In this document: piece by piece, positions 25,706 through 34,060 of the stretch | How the letters are laid out: every line of letters begins with the position of its first letter | Position numbering within the stretch: position 1 is the first letter of the stretch | From: Paracoccaceae bacterium | GTDB lineage: Bacteria > Pseudomonadota > Alphaproteobacteria > Rhodobacterales > Rhodobacteraceae | Length of the DNA stretch: 64,000 nucleotides | Direction: 5' to 3' | Assembly: GCA_026989355.1 (NCBI GenBank) | Contig: JALSJM010000005.1 | Coordinates: 280,717 to 344,716, forward strand | The notes under the pieces: generated by a model | Seen by the model: only the letters and a program-made list of their open reading frames with translations | What the model was told of the DNA's origin: nothing | Database searches by the model: none | Program-made: the position numbers and the translations under genes

Positions 25706-26649
25706 CAGCGTTTCCTCTCAAGCGCGCCGTAAAGCCACAGCAGCGCCGCGCTGGCCGGCTGATCGGTATGATGGCAATAATACTGCCATCCGGCGCCCCG
25801 TGCCAGATCGCCAAGCACGGCCTTGCGCGCGGCCAGCCTGTCGAGATACCTGGCACGCAGTTCCCCCGCCTTCAGCGTTTCATGGCGCAGGGTGCCGCCC
25901 ATGCTTTCGAAAATGGTGCGGCCGTCAAAGGGAAAGGCCTCTTCCTGCGGATCAAGCACCTGAAGCAGCACCCCCTCAACGCCGTGATCGACCGCCTGCG
26001 ACAGCGCCCTTTCAAGCGCCGCCGGATCGCCCAGGAAATCGGAAATCATCACTGCCCGCGTGTTGGCCCGCAACCCGCCAAGCGCCGGCACGCCGTATTC
26101 GGACGTCCGGCCGCCAGGAACCGAACGAGCAGGCGCGCCCTTTTCCCCTGCCCCGTTTGCACTGGCCCCGTTCGTGCCACCTTCCCGGGCAAGTGCCAGG
26201 ACCAGCGGACCAAGCTGCCTTTCGCCTGCCCCGGGCAACAGCCTGCCGCCCAGAAGCCCCACCCTTTCACCGCCGCGCAGCAACAACGAGGCACAGGCCA
26301 GAGCCAGAAGGCGCGCCCGCCATCCCTTGCTGGGCAGATCCCTGCCCGAAGCAAAATCCATCGCGCGCGAATCATCGACCCAGAAAAGCACCGTCTGTGC
26401 TGCCTGCCATTCCTTCTGGCGAATGAAATGGGCGTCCGAACGCGCCGAACGGCGCCAGTCGATATGGCGGGCCTCGTCGCCTTCATGGGCGGGGCGGTAT
26501 TGCCAGAACTCGTCCCCTTGCCCGGCCCGCCGACGGCCATGATCCCCCGGCAGCACCGTTGCCGCCAGCCGCTCGGCATGGGCCAGAAGCGGCGGCAGAT
26601 CGCCCGCCAGCAGACCCGCATCGCGACGAAGGGCAGACGCCTGCGTCAT
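25705..26649 (-). CDS. DUF58 domain protein
   Basis: This 314-residue protein of the DUF58 family is a usual partner of MoxR ATPases. It has the family motif GDEARHIDWRRSARSD (about 57-72) and a VWA-like strand VLFWVDDSRAMDF. Around residues 165-195 lies a low-complexity insertion rich in Gly, Ala and charged residues (GTNGASANGAGEKGAPARS) not expected in the core fold, probably a surface loop. The start overlaps the MoxR stop at 26646-26649 (ATGA). Its function in bacteria is unresolved; a substrate adaptor for the ATPase is the common proposal. It is transcribed with the MoxR gene upstream and the two membrane VWA-like genes downstream. Confidence 0.9.
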   Translation of the reverse strand: MTQASALRRDAGLLAGDLPPLLAHAERLAATVLPGDHGRRRAGQGDEFWQYRPAHEGDEARHIDWRRSARSDAHFIRQKEWQAAQTVLFWVDDSRAMDFASGRDLPSKGWRARLLALACASLLLRGGERVGLLGGRLLPGAGERQLGPLVLALAREGGTNGASANGAGEKGAPARSVPGGRTSEYGVPALGGLRANTRAVMISDFLGDPAALERALSQAVDHGVEGVLLQVLDPQEEAFPFDGRTIFESMGGTLRHETLKAGELRARYLDRLAARKAVLGDLARGAGWQYYCHHTDQPASAALLWLYGALERKR

Positions 26650-27665
26650 GCGGCGGCCTCGCGCTGCATCACGTGCCCGACGGTGCGCTCGATCAGTTCG
26701 CCAAGATCCATCCCCTGGGCCCGCGCCGCGAAGGTAAGCGCCATGCGGTGGTTGAGCACCGGGCGTGCCAGCGCCAGCACGTCGTCGGGGGCGGGTGCAA
26801 GGCGGCCATCGAGCAGCGCCGCAGCACGCACCATCAGCATCAGCGCCTGCGCCGCACGCGGGCCGGGGCCCCAGCTGACGTGTTCCTGCACCTCGGGCGG
26901 AGCGGTGATGTCATCGGGGCGGCAGGCGCGTACCAGATCAAGGATCAGATCGACAACGCTTTCCCCCACCGGCATCCGCCGCAACAGGGCCTGGGCCGCG
27001 ATCAGTTCCTGCGCCGAGAACACCTGAATCGCCTGGTCCTCCTCGGCCCCGGTGGTGGCAAGGATGATTTCGCGCTCGGTCTCGCGTTCGGGATACTGCA
27101 CGTCGATTTCCACCAGAAACCGGTCAAGCTGCGCCTCGGGCAGCGGATAGGTGCCCTCCTGTTCGATCGGATTCTGGGTGGCGAACACATGGAAGGGCTC
27201 GCCAAGGCGGTGAAGCTGTCCGGCGATCGTTATCTCGTGCTCCTGCATGGCCTGCAGAAGCGCCGACTGCGTGCGGGGGCTGGCGCGGTTGATCTCGTCG
27301 GCCAGCAGCAGCTGGCAGAAAATCGGCCCCTTGATGAAGCGGAAGGCCCGGCTGCCGTCGGGCCCGGTTTCCAGCACCTCGGAGCCCAGAATGTCGGCAG
27401 GCATCAGATCGGGGGTAAACTGGATGCGCGCGCCCTCAAGGCCCATCACCGTTGAAAGCGTGTCCACAAGCCGTGTCTTGCCAAGGCCCGGCACCCCCAC
27501 CAGAAGCCCGTGCCCCCCGCACAGAAGCGCCGAAAGCGTGAGGTCCACAACCTGTTCCTGGCCGATGAAGCGGCGTGCGATGCTTTTGCGCGCATCGGCC
27601 AGTTTCTGTCCGAGCGCCTCGATCCCGGCCACCAGGTTTTCGCCGCCTGCGCTTTCATCACTCAT
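26646..27665 (-). CDS. MoxR-family AAA+ ATPase
   Basis: This 339-residue cytoplasmic AAA+ ATPase of the MoxR family acts as a chaperone in assembling or activating protein complexes, often with VWA proteins. Walker A is GVPGLGKT at 57-64 and Walker B LLLADEIN includes Asp123-Glu124. The family's GPIFCQLLLADEINRASPR and ATQNPIEQEGTYPLPEAQLDRF stretches are present, and the C-terminal lid domain is intact. It is first of a four-gene overlapping operon. The 60-bp gap to the divergent DUF1285 gene must hold promoters for both directions. Confidence 0.95.
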   Translation of the reverse strand: MSDESAGGENLVAGIEALGQKLADARKSIARRFIGQEQVVDLTLSALLCGGHGLLVGVPGLGKTRLVDTLSTVMGLEGARIQFTPDLMPADILGSEVLETGPDGSRAFRFIKGPIFCQLLLADEINRASPRTQSALLQAMQEHEITIAGQLHRLGEPFHVFATQNPIEQEGTYPLPEAQLDRFLVEIDVQYPERETEREIILATTGAEEDQAIQVFSAQELIAAQALLRRMPVGESVVDLILDLVRACRPDDITAPPEVQEHVSWGPGPRAAQALMLMVRAAALLDGRLAPAPDDVLALARPVLNHRMALTFAARAQGMDLGELIERTVGHVMQREAAA

Positions 27666-27725
27666 GACATTGCTCCTGCTTCAGGGTTATGTTCCCATTA
27701 AAGGACGAAAAGGCGCCCGGCACAA

Positions 27726-28346
27726 ATGGCAAAACGGATATGGGATGAAAAGATCGTGAATGCGCGCGGCAGAAAGGCGCAGCCATCGGCGGAAAGCCTC
27801 GCAGCGGCGGCGCGCAATGCGGCAAGAAGCGGCCTGCCACCGGTGCATCTGTGGGATCCGCCGTTTTGCGGCGACCTCGACATCCGCATCGCCCGTGACG
27901 GCACGTGGTTCTATCTTGGCACACCGATCGGACGGCGCGAACTGGTGCGGCTGTTTTCGACGATCCTGCGCAGGGACGGTGATGCCTATTTCCTGGTGAC
28001 CCCGGTCGAAAAGGTGCGCATCCGGGTGGATGACGCCCCCTTCGTGGCTGTGGACTTCGACATCGAGGGCAAGGGCCGCGGGCAGACCCTTGTCTTCAAG
28101 ACCAACGTGGGCGACAGCGCCGCCGCCGGGCCCGGGCATCCGATCCGGGTAGAGCGCGATCCCGATACCGGTGAACCTTCGCCCTATGTGCATGTGCGCG
28201 CGGGGCTCGAAGCCCTGATCGACCGCAAGAGCTTCTATCGCCTGGCCGAGATCGGCACCCATCACGAAACGGAAGGCGAACGCTGGTTCGGCCTGTGGTC
28301 GGGCGGGGTGTTCTTTCCGATGATCCCGTCGCGGGAACTTGCCTGA
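27726..28346 (+). CDS. DUF1285 domain protein
   Basis: This 206-residue protein of unknown function matches DUF1285. The family's opening PPVHLWDPPFCGDLDIRI lies near residue 37, followed by DGTWFYLGTPIGRRELVRLF, YFLVTPVEKVRIRVDDAPF and a C-terminal YVHVRAGLEALIDRKSFYRL. No signal peptide or membrane segment is present, so it is cytoplasmic. It has an AAAGGACGAAAAGG stretch upstream, though at long spacing. It is divergent from the MoxR operon and followed after 12 bp by the Hyi-like isomerase, with which it is probably cotranscribed. No function can be assigned from context. Confidence 0.9.
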   Translation: MAKRIWDEKIVNARGRKAQPSAESLAAAARNAARSGLPPVHLWDPPFCGDLDIRIARDGTWFYLGTPIGRRELVRLFSTILRRDGDAYFLVTPVEKVRIRVDDAPFVAVDFDIEGKGRGQTLVFKTNVGDSAAAGPGHPIRVERDPDTGEPSPYVHVRAGLEALIDRKSFYRLAEIGTHHETEGERWFGLWSGGVFFPMIPSRELA

Positions 28347-28358
28347 AGGAAATCCTGC

Positions 28359-29114
28359 ATGCCCCGCTTTGCCGCCAACCTCACGCTGCTGTTCAGGGAA
28401 TATCCGATGATGGAACGCTTCCGCGCCGCGCGCGAGGCAGGGTTCGATGCGGTCGAGGTGCTGTTTCCCTATGAGCATCCGCTCCCCGCGATGCGCGCAG
28501 CGCTGCGGCTGAACGAACTTGCCCTGGCACTGATCAACTGCCCGCCGCCCAACCGGACCGGAGAAGAGTGCGGCTATGCCGCCATGCCCGGGCTTGCCGA
28601 ACGTTTTCGCCACGATTTCCGCCGCACGATGCGGGTGGCAAAAGCGCTGAGGCCGGCGCATGTGCATGTAATGGCCGGACGTGCCGAAGGGGCGGTGGCG
28701 CAGGCCACCTTCATCGACAACCTGCAATGGGCCGCCGATCAGGCGCCGGAACAGAGCCTGACCATCGAACCCATCAACACCGGCGACATGCCCGGCTATT
28801 TCCTGGCGGATTTCGATCTGGCAACGGAAATCCTTGACGCGGTAGACCGCCCCAACGTGAATCTTCAGTTCGATACCTATCACGCCCAGATGATCACCGG
28901 CGACATGCCCGCCACATGGAAAAGACATCGCGAAAGGGTGGTGCATGTGCAGGTTGGCGGCCCGCCGGAACGCCATGAGCCGAGCACGGGCGAAATCGAT
29001 CACGCCGCCTTCTTCCGGCAGCTTGACGCGGAAGGCTATGGCGGTTTCGTGAGCGGCGAATACCACCCGCGCGGACATACCGAGGAAGGGCTGGGCTGGA
29101 TCGCCATGCCCTGA
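28359..29114 (+). CDS. hyi: Hydroxypyruvate isomerase-like TIM-barrel protein
   Basis: This 251-residue sugar-phosphate-isomerase-fold protein of the Hyi/OtnI family interconverts hydroxypyruvate and tartronate semialdehyde, or acts on related 2-oxo acids. Expected metal and catalytic residues are seen: Glu in LTIEPIN (about 142), the FDTYHAQM motif (about 170) with Asp and His, and Glu in VSGEYHPRG near the C-terminus. MPRFAANLTLLFREYPMMERF is a typical N-terminus. An AAGGAAATCC ribosome-binding site precedes the ATG. It probably forms a two-gene unit with DUF1285 and is convergent with polA. Together with glcDEF and the 2-hydroxyacid dehydrogenase in this window it fits glyoxylate and hydroxypyruvate metabolism. 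Confidence 0.87.
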   Translation: MPRFAANLTLLFREYPMMERFRAAREAGFDAVEVLFPYEHPLPAMRAALRLNELALALINCPPPNRTGEECGYAAMPGLAERFRHDFRRTMRVAKALRPAHVHVMAGRAEGAVAQATFIDNLQWAADQAPEQSLTIEPINTGDMPGYFLADFDLATEILDAVDRPNVNLQFDTYHAQMITGDMPATWKRHRERVVHVQVGGPPERHEPSTGEIDHAAFFRQLDAEGYGGFVSGEYHPRGHTEEGLGWIAMP

Positions 29115-29218
29115 GGCCCGGCCCCGGCGCGGGGATGCTTGCCGACCGATGATGGAAAGGGCGCCGCCCGCCGGGGCGAGCAAACGGCGGGATAAGCGAA
29201 CGAAAGAGTGCCCGCGGT

Positions 29219-32047
29219 TCAGTGAGCTTCGGCCCAGTTCCGCCCTACCCCGGCATCAACCGTCAACGGCACATCAAGGCTGACGACCGGCAGCGGCGCC
29301 TTTTCCATCACCGCGCGGGCGCGAGCGATGATTTCGTCCACTGCGTCTTCCTCTGCCTCGAAGATCAGTTCGTCATGCACCTGCAGGAGCATTCTTGCCG
29401 GCAGGCCGGCAATGGCCCCGGGCATGCGCACCATGGCCCGGCGGATCACATCGGCCGCGGTGCCCTGGATCGGGGCATTGATCGCGGCACGGCGCGCGAA
29501 ACCGGCGCGCGGACCACGGGCCGAGATTTCGGGGGTATGGATGCGACGGCCGAAAAGGGTCTGCACGTAACCGTGTTGCCTGGCGAAGGCGATGGTTTCG
29601 TCCATGTAGGTGCGGATACCGGGGAAACGTTCGAAATAGGTATCGATGAAAGCCTGAGCCTCGGAGCGGGGAATGCGCAGATTGCGCGCCAGGCCGAAGG
29701 CGGAAATGCCGTAGATCACGCCGAAATTGATCGCCTTGGCGCGGCGGCGGATTTCAGGGGTCATTTCCTTCATCGGCACACCGAACATCTCCGAGGCCGT
29801 CATGGCGTGGATGTCCAGCCCCTGACGAAAGGCTTCCTTCAGGGCCTCTATATCGGCAATATGGGCCAGGATCCTGAGTTCGATCTGTGAATAGTCGAGG
29901 CTGACGAGTCTTTTCCCTTCTTCGGCCACGAAGGCCTCGCGGATGCGGCGGCCTTCTTCGGTGCGCACGGGGATGTTCTGCAGGTTGGGATCGGTTGAGG
30001 CCAGGCGTCCGGTGGTGGCGCCGGCGATCACGTAGGAAGTGTGAACGCGGCCCGTTTCGGGGTTGATGTGTTCCTGAAGGGCATCGGTATAGGTGCTTTT
30101 CAGCTTGGCAAGCTGGCGCCAGTCAAGCACCTTTGCTGCCAGTTCGGACCCCTCGGCGGCGAGATCCTCAAGCACGTCGGCACCGGTTGCATATGCGCCT
30201 GTCTTGCCTTTCCTGCCGCCCGCGAGGCCCTGCTTCACGAACAGGATCTCGCCAAGTTGCCGCGGGCTTGCAACATTGAATTCCTCACCCGCCAGCACGT
30301 GGATCTCGGCTTCGAGCTCGGCCATCTTCCGAGCGAATGCATTGGACATGCGCGCCAGCACATCACGATCCACCTTCACCCCGGCCATCTCCATCTCGGC
30401 CAGCACCGGCACAAGGGGGCGCTCTTCGGTTTCGTAGATGGCAGTGGCACGCTTGTGCGGCAGGCGGGGCTTCAGCACATGCCACAGGCGGGCGGTGATA
30501 TCGGCGTCCTCGGCGGCATATTTCACCGCATCCTCCACCGAAACCCTGTCGAAGGTGACTGCCGATTTTCCCGAACCGAGCAGCGGCTTGATCGGGATCG
30601 GGGTGTGGCCGAGATATCTTTCGCTGAGCGCCTCCATGCCGTGGCCATGCAGGCCCGCATTCTGGGCATAGGAAAGAAGCATGGTATCATCGATCGGGGC
30701 CACGGCGATGCCGTGGCGGGCAAGGATCTTGGCATCATACTTCATGTTCTGCCCGATCTTCAGGATCGCCGGATCCTCAAGCACCGGCTTCAGCATGGAA
30801 AGCGCCCGCTCCATCGGTATCTGCCCCTCGGCCAGCGCCTCCGAGGCGAACAGATCCTCGCCGCCATGAGCCTTGTGGGCAAGCGGGATATAGCAGGCAC
30901 GCCCCGGTTCGATACACAGCGAAATGCCCACGAGATCGGCGCGCATTTCGTCAAGCCCGGTGGTTTCGGTATCCAGCGCCACGCGACCGGCCTCACGGAT
31001 TTCATCTATCCAGGCGCCAAGCGCGGCGCTGTCACCTATCTGTTCGTAGTCTTCGGGAAAAGGCAGACCGGCAACCGCCGCCCCCGCATCCGCAGCCCCG
31101 TTGCCGCCTTCGGAAGCGTTCTTTCCGCCTTCGCGCACAGCGGGCATTTCCGGCGCTTCCACGCCCAGCCATTTTGCCACCCGTCTGGTGAGCGTGCGGA
31201 ATTCCATCTGCCGCAGGAAGCCGAACAGCACCTCGGGGTCGGGATCCTTCACCGCAAGATCATCAGGGGCCACATGCAGTGGCACGTGTTCGTCAAGCTT
31301 CACCAGTTCGCGCGAGATGCGGATCTGGTCGGCAAAGTCCAGCAGCGTCTGGCGGCGCCGGGGCTGCCTGATCTCTTCGGCGCGGGCAAGCAGCGTATCA
31401 AGATCGCCGTATTCGCGAATCAGCAGCGCGGCTGTCTTCACACCGATGCCGGGGGCCCCGGGCACGTTGTCAGTGCTGTCGCCGGCAAGGGCCTGCACAT
31501 CCACCACCCGCTCGGGCGGCACACCGAATTTCGCTTCCACCTCCTCGGGGCCGATCGTCACGCCCTTCATCGGATCGAGCATCTCGACACCGGGGCGGAC
31601 CAGCTGCATCAGATCCTTGTCGGAACTGACGACGGTGACACGCCCGCCGGCCTCGTAAGCTTCGCGCGCAAGGGTGGCGATGATGTCATCGGCCTCGTAT
31701 CCCTCCTCTTCGAGGCAGGCCACGTTGAAGGCCCGCGTGGCCTCGCGGATCAGCGGAAACTGGGGCACCAGATCTTCCGGCGGAGGGGGGCGGTTGGCCT
31801 TGTAATCGGCATAGATATCGTTGCGGAAGGTAACACCGGAATGATCGAACACCACCGCCGCATGGGTGGGTGCATCGGAGCCTTTCGCCTCGATCAGATA
31901 TTTCAGCAGCATGTTGCAGAAACCGGCCACCGCCCCGATCGGCAGGCCGTCGGACTTGCGGGTCAGGGGGGGCAGCGCGTGAAAGGCGCGGTAGATGAAG
32001 CCGGAGCCGTCGAACAGGCGCAGATGGTGGCCCTTGCCAAATGTCAT
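29219..32047 (-). CDS. polA: DNA polymerase I
   Basis: This 942-residue protein carries out gap filling and primer removal in replication and repair. All three domains are present. A 5'-3' exonuclease (about 1-285) has the acidic cluster GYEADDIIA and the helix-hairpin-helix VPGAPGIGVKTA. A 3'-5' proofreading domain has intact DTE at 359-361. The polymerase domain has motif A DYSQIELRILAHI, motif B RRAKAINFGVIYG and motif C with His891-Asp892-Glu893. A Gly/Ala-rich linker (about 305-328) joins the first two. Its start overlaps the stop of the upstream AAA ATPase as ATGA (32044-32047), so translation is probably coupled. A normal full-length housekeeping gene. Confidence 0.98.
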   Translation of the reverse strand: MTFGKGHHLRLFDGSGFIYRAFHALPPLTRKSDGLPIGAVAGFCNMLLKYLIEAKGSDAPTHAAVVFDHSGVTFRNDIYADYKANRPPPPEDLVPQFPLIREATRAFNVACLEEEGYEADDIIATLAREAYEAGGRVTVVSSDKDLMQLVRPGVEMLDPMKGVTIGPEEVEAKFGVPPERVVDVQALAGDSTDNVPGAPGIGVKTAALLIREYGDLDTLLARAEEIRQPRRRQTLLDFADQIRISRELVKLDEHVPLHVAPDDLAVKDPDPEVLFGFLRQMEFRTLTRRVAKWLGVEAPEMPAVREGGKNASEGGNGAADAGAAVAGLPFPEDYEQIGDSAALGAWIDEIREAGRVALDTETTGLDEMRADLVGISLCIEPGRACYIPLAHKAHGGEDLFASEALAEGQIPMERALSMLKPVLEDPAILKIGQNMKYDAKILARHGIAVAPIDDTMLLSYAQNAGLHGHGMEALSERYLGHTPIPIKPLLGSGKSAVTFDRVSVEDAVKYAAEDADITARLWHVLKPRLPHKRATAIYETEERPLVPVLAEMEMAGVKVDRDVLARMSNAFARKMAELEAEIHVLAGEEFNVASPRQLGEILFVKQGLAGGRKGKTGAYATGADVLEDLAAEGSELAAKVLDWRQLAKLKSTYTDALQEHINPETGRVHTSYVIAGATTGRLASTDPNLQNIPVRTEEGRRIREAFVAEEGKRLVSLDYSQIELRILAHIADIEALKEAFRQGLDIHAMTASEMFGVPMKEMTPEIRRRAKAINFGVIYGISAFGLARNLRIPRSEAQAFIDTYFERFPGIRTYMDETIAFARQHGYVQTLFGRRIHTPEISARGPRAGFARRAAINAPIQGTAADVIRRAMVRMPGAIAGLPARMLLQVHDELIFEAEEDAVDEIIARARAVMEKAPLPVVSLDVPLTVDAGVGRNWAEAH

Positions 32048-33255
32048 TTGCCGGATCGCCTTTTCGGTTTGTAGGGTTCAAGGGCAGGCAGCATGCGCTT
32101 CATGAAACCATCGAACAACGGCACGGTAAAGCCGGTTTCGCCATAACGGGGCGCATGGATCATGCCGGACGAGATCAGACTGCGGCGCACGGGTGCAAGG
32201 CGCTGGCTGGTGGTGGCAAGCGCGGCAGCGATATCGCCGGTGCGGTGGGGGCCGGGGCCGAGTTCGGACATGGCACGCAGATACTGCTGTTCCAGCCCGG
32301 TGCAGCGATCGAAGCGCACGCGGAAGAAGTTCTGATCAAGATGCGCGATGATGGCGGGGCCTGCGGCGGCGATGTCATCTGCCGTGATCGGGCTTCGTTC
32401 GGCGGTGTCCCAGGCAAACTTGCCCCAGGTCTGAAGGAAATAGGGATAGCATTCGGTTTCGGCAAGAATGCGTTCAAGCGCCTCGTCGGTGAAATCGGCG
32501 CCCTGCGCCCGGGCAGGCGCGCGCAGGGCCTGGCAGGCAGCATCGGGGGCGAGGGCGCCGATCTCGGGGTAAAGGAAAAGACGCTCGGCATAGGATTTGG
32601 CCTCGCCCGTCAATGCCGCGATCTGGGGCAGGCCCGCACCGATGAACAGGAAGGGCACGCCCTGCTGCGCTGCCTCGTGGCAGGCCCGCGCCAGGGCCGA
32701 AAGTTCTTCGCGCGTCAGATACTGCACCTCGTCGATCATCAGCACGATGGCGCTCTGCCGATGCCCGGCGGCGCGCGCCACCGGCATCAGCAGTTCGGGC
32801 AGGTCGGTTTCCAGATCGCCGCTGTCGGCGGCCCCCCGGGCAGGTTCGGCGCCAAGGCTGAAACCTTCATATTTCACGCGGAAAACGGCAGCGAAATTCT
32901 GCAGTGCGGCGGCGGCAAGACGCAGCCCCGCGCCGGCCCTTTTCAGCCGGTCGAGCCTTTTCAGAACGGCGCCGAGCGCGATCACCATTGCCGGGATCAG
33001 ATGGCCGCCGCGGGCATCAGGCACCTCGAACTTGACCACCTCGATACCATGCGCCTTGGCCAGCGTTGCAAGGTGATTGAGCAGCACCGTCTTGCCCACG
33101 CCGCGCAGGCCGGTCATGATGATGTCGGTGGCATGCAGGCCACCAAGCACGCGATCCATGGCTATTTCGCAGGTTTCGATCAGGCCTTCACGCCCGGCAA
33201 GCTGCGCCGGGCGCACGCCGGCACCGGGGCTGAAGGGGTTGGTGCGAGGGTCCAT
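32044..33255 (-). CDS. Orc1/Cdc6-like AAA ATPase with C-terminal winged-helix-like region, upstream of polA
   Basis: This 403-residue P-loop ATPase of the Orc1-like/AAA_16 group has Walker A GLRGVGKT at 49-56, Walker B VLMIDEVQYL with Asp175-Glu176, a sensor-1-like FIGAGLPQ and a lid region (YPYFLQTWGKFAWD). The C-terminal 90 residues look like a winged helix (EQQYLRAMSELGPG, GDIAAALATTSQRLAPVRRSLISSGMI). The N-terminus NPFSPGAGVRPAQLAGRE is typical of these proteins. It overlaps polA by four bases. A perfect palindrome with an extra half-site lies immediately upstream, reaching to 3 bp before the ATG, which suggests autoregulation. Related genes occur singly or with toxin-antitoxin and mobile regions; its role here is not known. 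Confidence 0.85.
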   Translation of the reverse strand: MDPRTNPFSPGAGVRPAQLAGREGLIETCEIAMDRVLGGLHATDIIMTGLRGVGKTVLLNHLATLAKAHGIEVVKFEVPDARGGHLIPAMVIALGAVLKRLDRLKRAGAGLRLAAAALQNFAAVFRVKYEGFSLGAEPARGAADSGDLETDLPELLMPVARAAGHRQSAIVLMIDEVQYLTREELSALARACHEAAQQGVPFLFIGAGLPQIAALTGEAKSYAERLFLYPEIGALAPDAACQALRAPARAQGADFTDEALERILAETECYPYFLQTWGKFAWDTAERSPITADDIAAAGPAIIAHLDQNFFRVRFDRCTGLEQQYLRAMSELGPGPHRTGDIAAALATTSQRLAPVRRSLISSGMIHAPRYGETGFTVPLFDGFMKRMLPALEPYKPKRRSGK

Positions 33256-33257
33256 TC

Positions 33258-33305
33258 CGTTGTTTATCCGGATTACATATGTTTATCGAGAACAGATAAA
33301 CAACG
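33258..33305. promoter_or_regulatory. Triple TGTTTATC operator upstream of the AAA ATPase gene
   Basis: TGTTTATC occurs at 33261-33268 and 33280-33287 and inverted (GATAAACA) at 33295-33302. The last two form a perfect 8-7-8 palindrome. The outer pair extends to 11 perfectly inverted bases (CGTTGTTTATC at 33258-33268, GATAAACAACG at 33295-33305). The site starts 3 bp upstream of the ATPase start codon and covers its ribosome-binding region, as expected of a repressor site. The AT-rich block stands out from the GC-rich surroundings. Confidence 0.72.
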
Positions 33306-33352
33306 ATACTCCGAACAAGCCGCCCCGTCACCCCCGGCTTGCGGAACATGCC

Positions 33353-33538
33353 TCAGCCGGCGGATTTCAGCACATGGCGGCGATCGCAATAAGGGCAATC
33401 GACATAGCCCCTTTCAGCCGGAATCGTCAGCCACACGCGGGGGTGGCCCAGGGGGCCTTCGCCACCGTCGCAACAGACCCGGACCTTGTTGGTTTCGACG
33501 ATCTCGGGAACGAAATCTTCGGCGGCTTCGGTGTTCAT
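33353..33538 (-). CDS. Small zinc-finger protein (zf-CHCC family)
   Basis: This 61-residue protein has one zf-CHCC domain, the type found in small alphaproteobacterial proteins and in the mitochondrial complex I subunit NDUFS6. Putative zinc ligands are Cys22 or Cys23, His32 (PLGHPRVWL), Cys48 and Cys51 (VDCPYCDRR). The start at 33538 is supported by GAGG ten bases upstream and by the usual length; the frame is open further upstream with Cys-rich but unrecognised sequence. It lies 97 bp upstream of the ATPase gene on the same strand, separated by the TGTTTATC operator. A role in respiratory complex I assembly is suggested by the family only. Confidence 0.85.
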   Translation of the reverse strand: MNTEAAEDFVPEIVETNKVRVCCDGGEGPLGHPRVWLTIPAERGYVDCPYCDRRHVLKSAG

Positions 33539-33666
33539 GGGCTGCCTCATCGGATTGCGCATGTGCGAGGGGGCGGCCATGCCCCCGGCCTTGCCGGCAC
33601 AATAGCACATGCCGCCGTTCGGGCAAGGCACGAAACCGCGCGCCGGGAGCCGCAGGCGGCAAGGCC

Positions 33667-34050
33667 CTAGCCTGCCGGCTGCAGCATCCGCCCGAGCGCC
33701 CGGCCACCAAGAATATGCACATGCATGTGCGGCACTTCCTGAACACCGTTGCGCCCGGCATTCGAGATCATCCGGAACCCATCGCCCGGGCCATCCGGGG
33801 CCACTCCGGTGATGCGGCAGACCTCGGCGATGGCGCGATTGAAATCGATGATCTCGGCTTCCGGGGCTTCCTGTGCGAAGTGGTGATAGCACACATAAGG
33901 ACCCTTCGGGATCACCAGAACATGAACCGGCGCCTGCGGGTTGATGTCGTTGAAGGCCAGGGAATGCACGGTTTCCAGCACCGTGTCATTGGGGATTTCG
34001 CCGCGCAGGATCCTGGCAAATATGTTCTGATCGTCATACTGATAGGGCAT
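33667..34050 (-). CDS. HIT-family nucleotide-binding protein (HinT-like)
   Basis: This 127-residue protein of the histidine-triad superfamily hydrolyses nucleoside phosphoramidates or related nucleotides. The triad is His108-x-His110-x-His112 in VPHMHVHILGG. The N-terminal NIFARILRGEIPNDTVLETVHSLAFNDINPQAPVHVLVIPK, starting near residue 9, is classic for the HinT branch. It ends 10 residues after the triad (GRMLQPAG), as usual. The start at 34050 excludes a 7-codon extension. It is 10 bp downstream of the DUF5928 glycosyltransferase stop and probably cotranscribed with it. Between it and the zinc-finger gene is a 128-bp GC-rich gap with no recognised signal. Confidence 0.93.
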   Translation of the reverse strand: MPYQYDDQNIFARILRGEIPNDTVLETVHSLAFNDINPQAPVHVLVIPKGPYVCYHHFAQEAPEAEIIDFNRAIAEVCRITGVAPDGPGDGFRMISNAGRNGVQEVPHMHVHILGGRALGRMLQPAG

Positions 34051-34060
34051 TGGCTGTTCC

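Noticed and set aside
22781..25732. Open frame of 983 codons on the plus strand opposite the BatA/DUF4159 gene
   Set aside because: It mirrors the third-position GC bias of the real gene; its product is rich in His, Arg, Gln and Pro without domains, while the minus-strand protein has clear BatA and DUF4159 domains.
30041..32074. 677-codon plus-strand frame opposite polA
   Set aside because: Codon-bias shadow of polA; no ribosome-binding site or domain.
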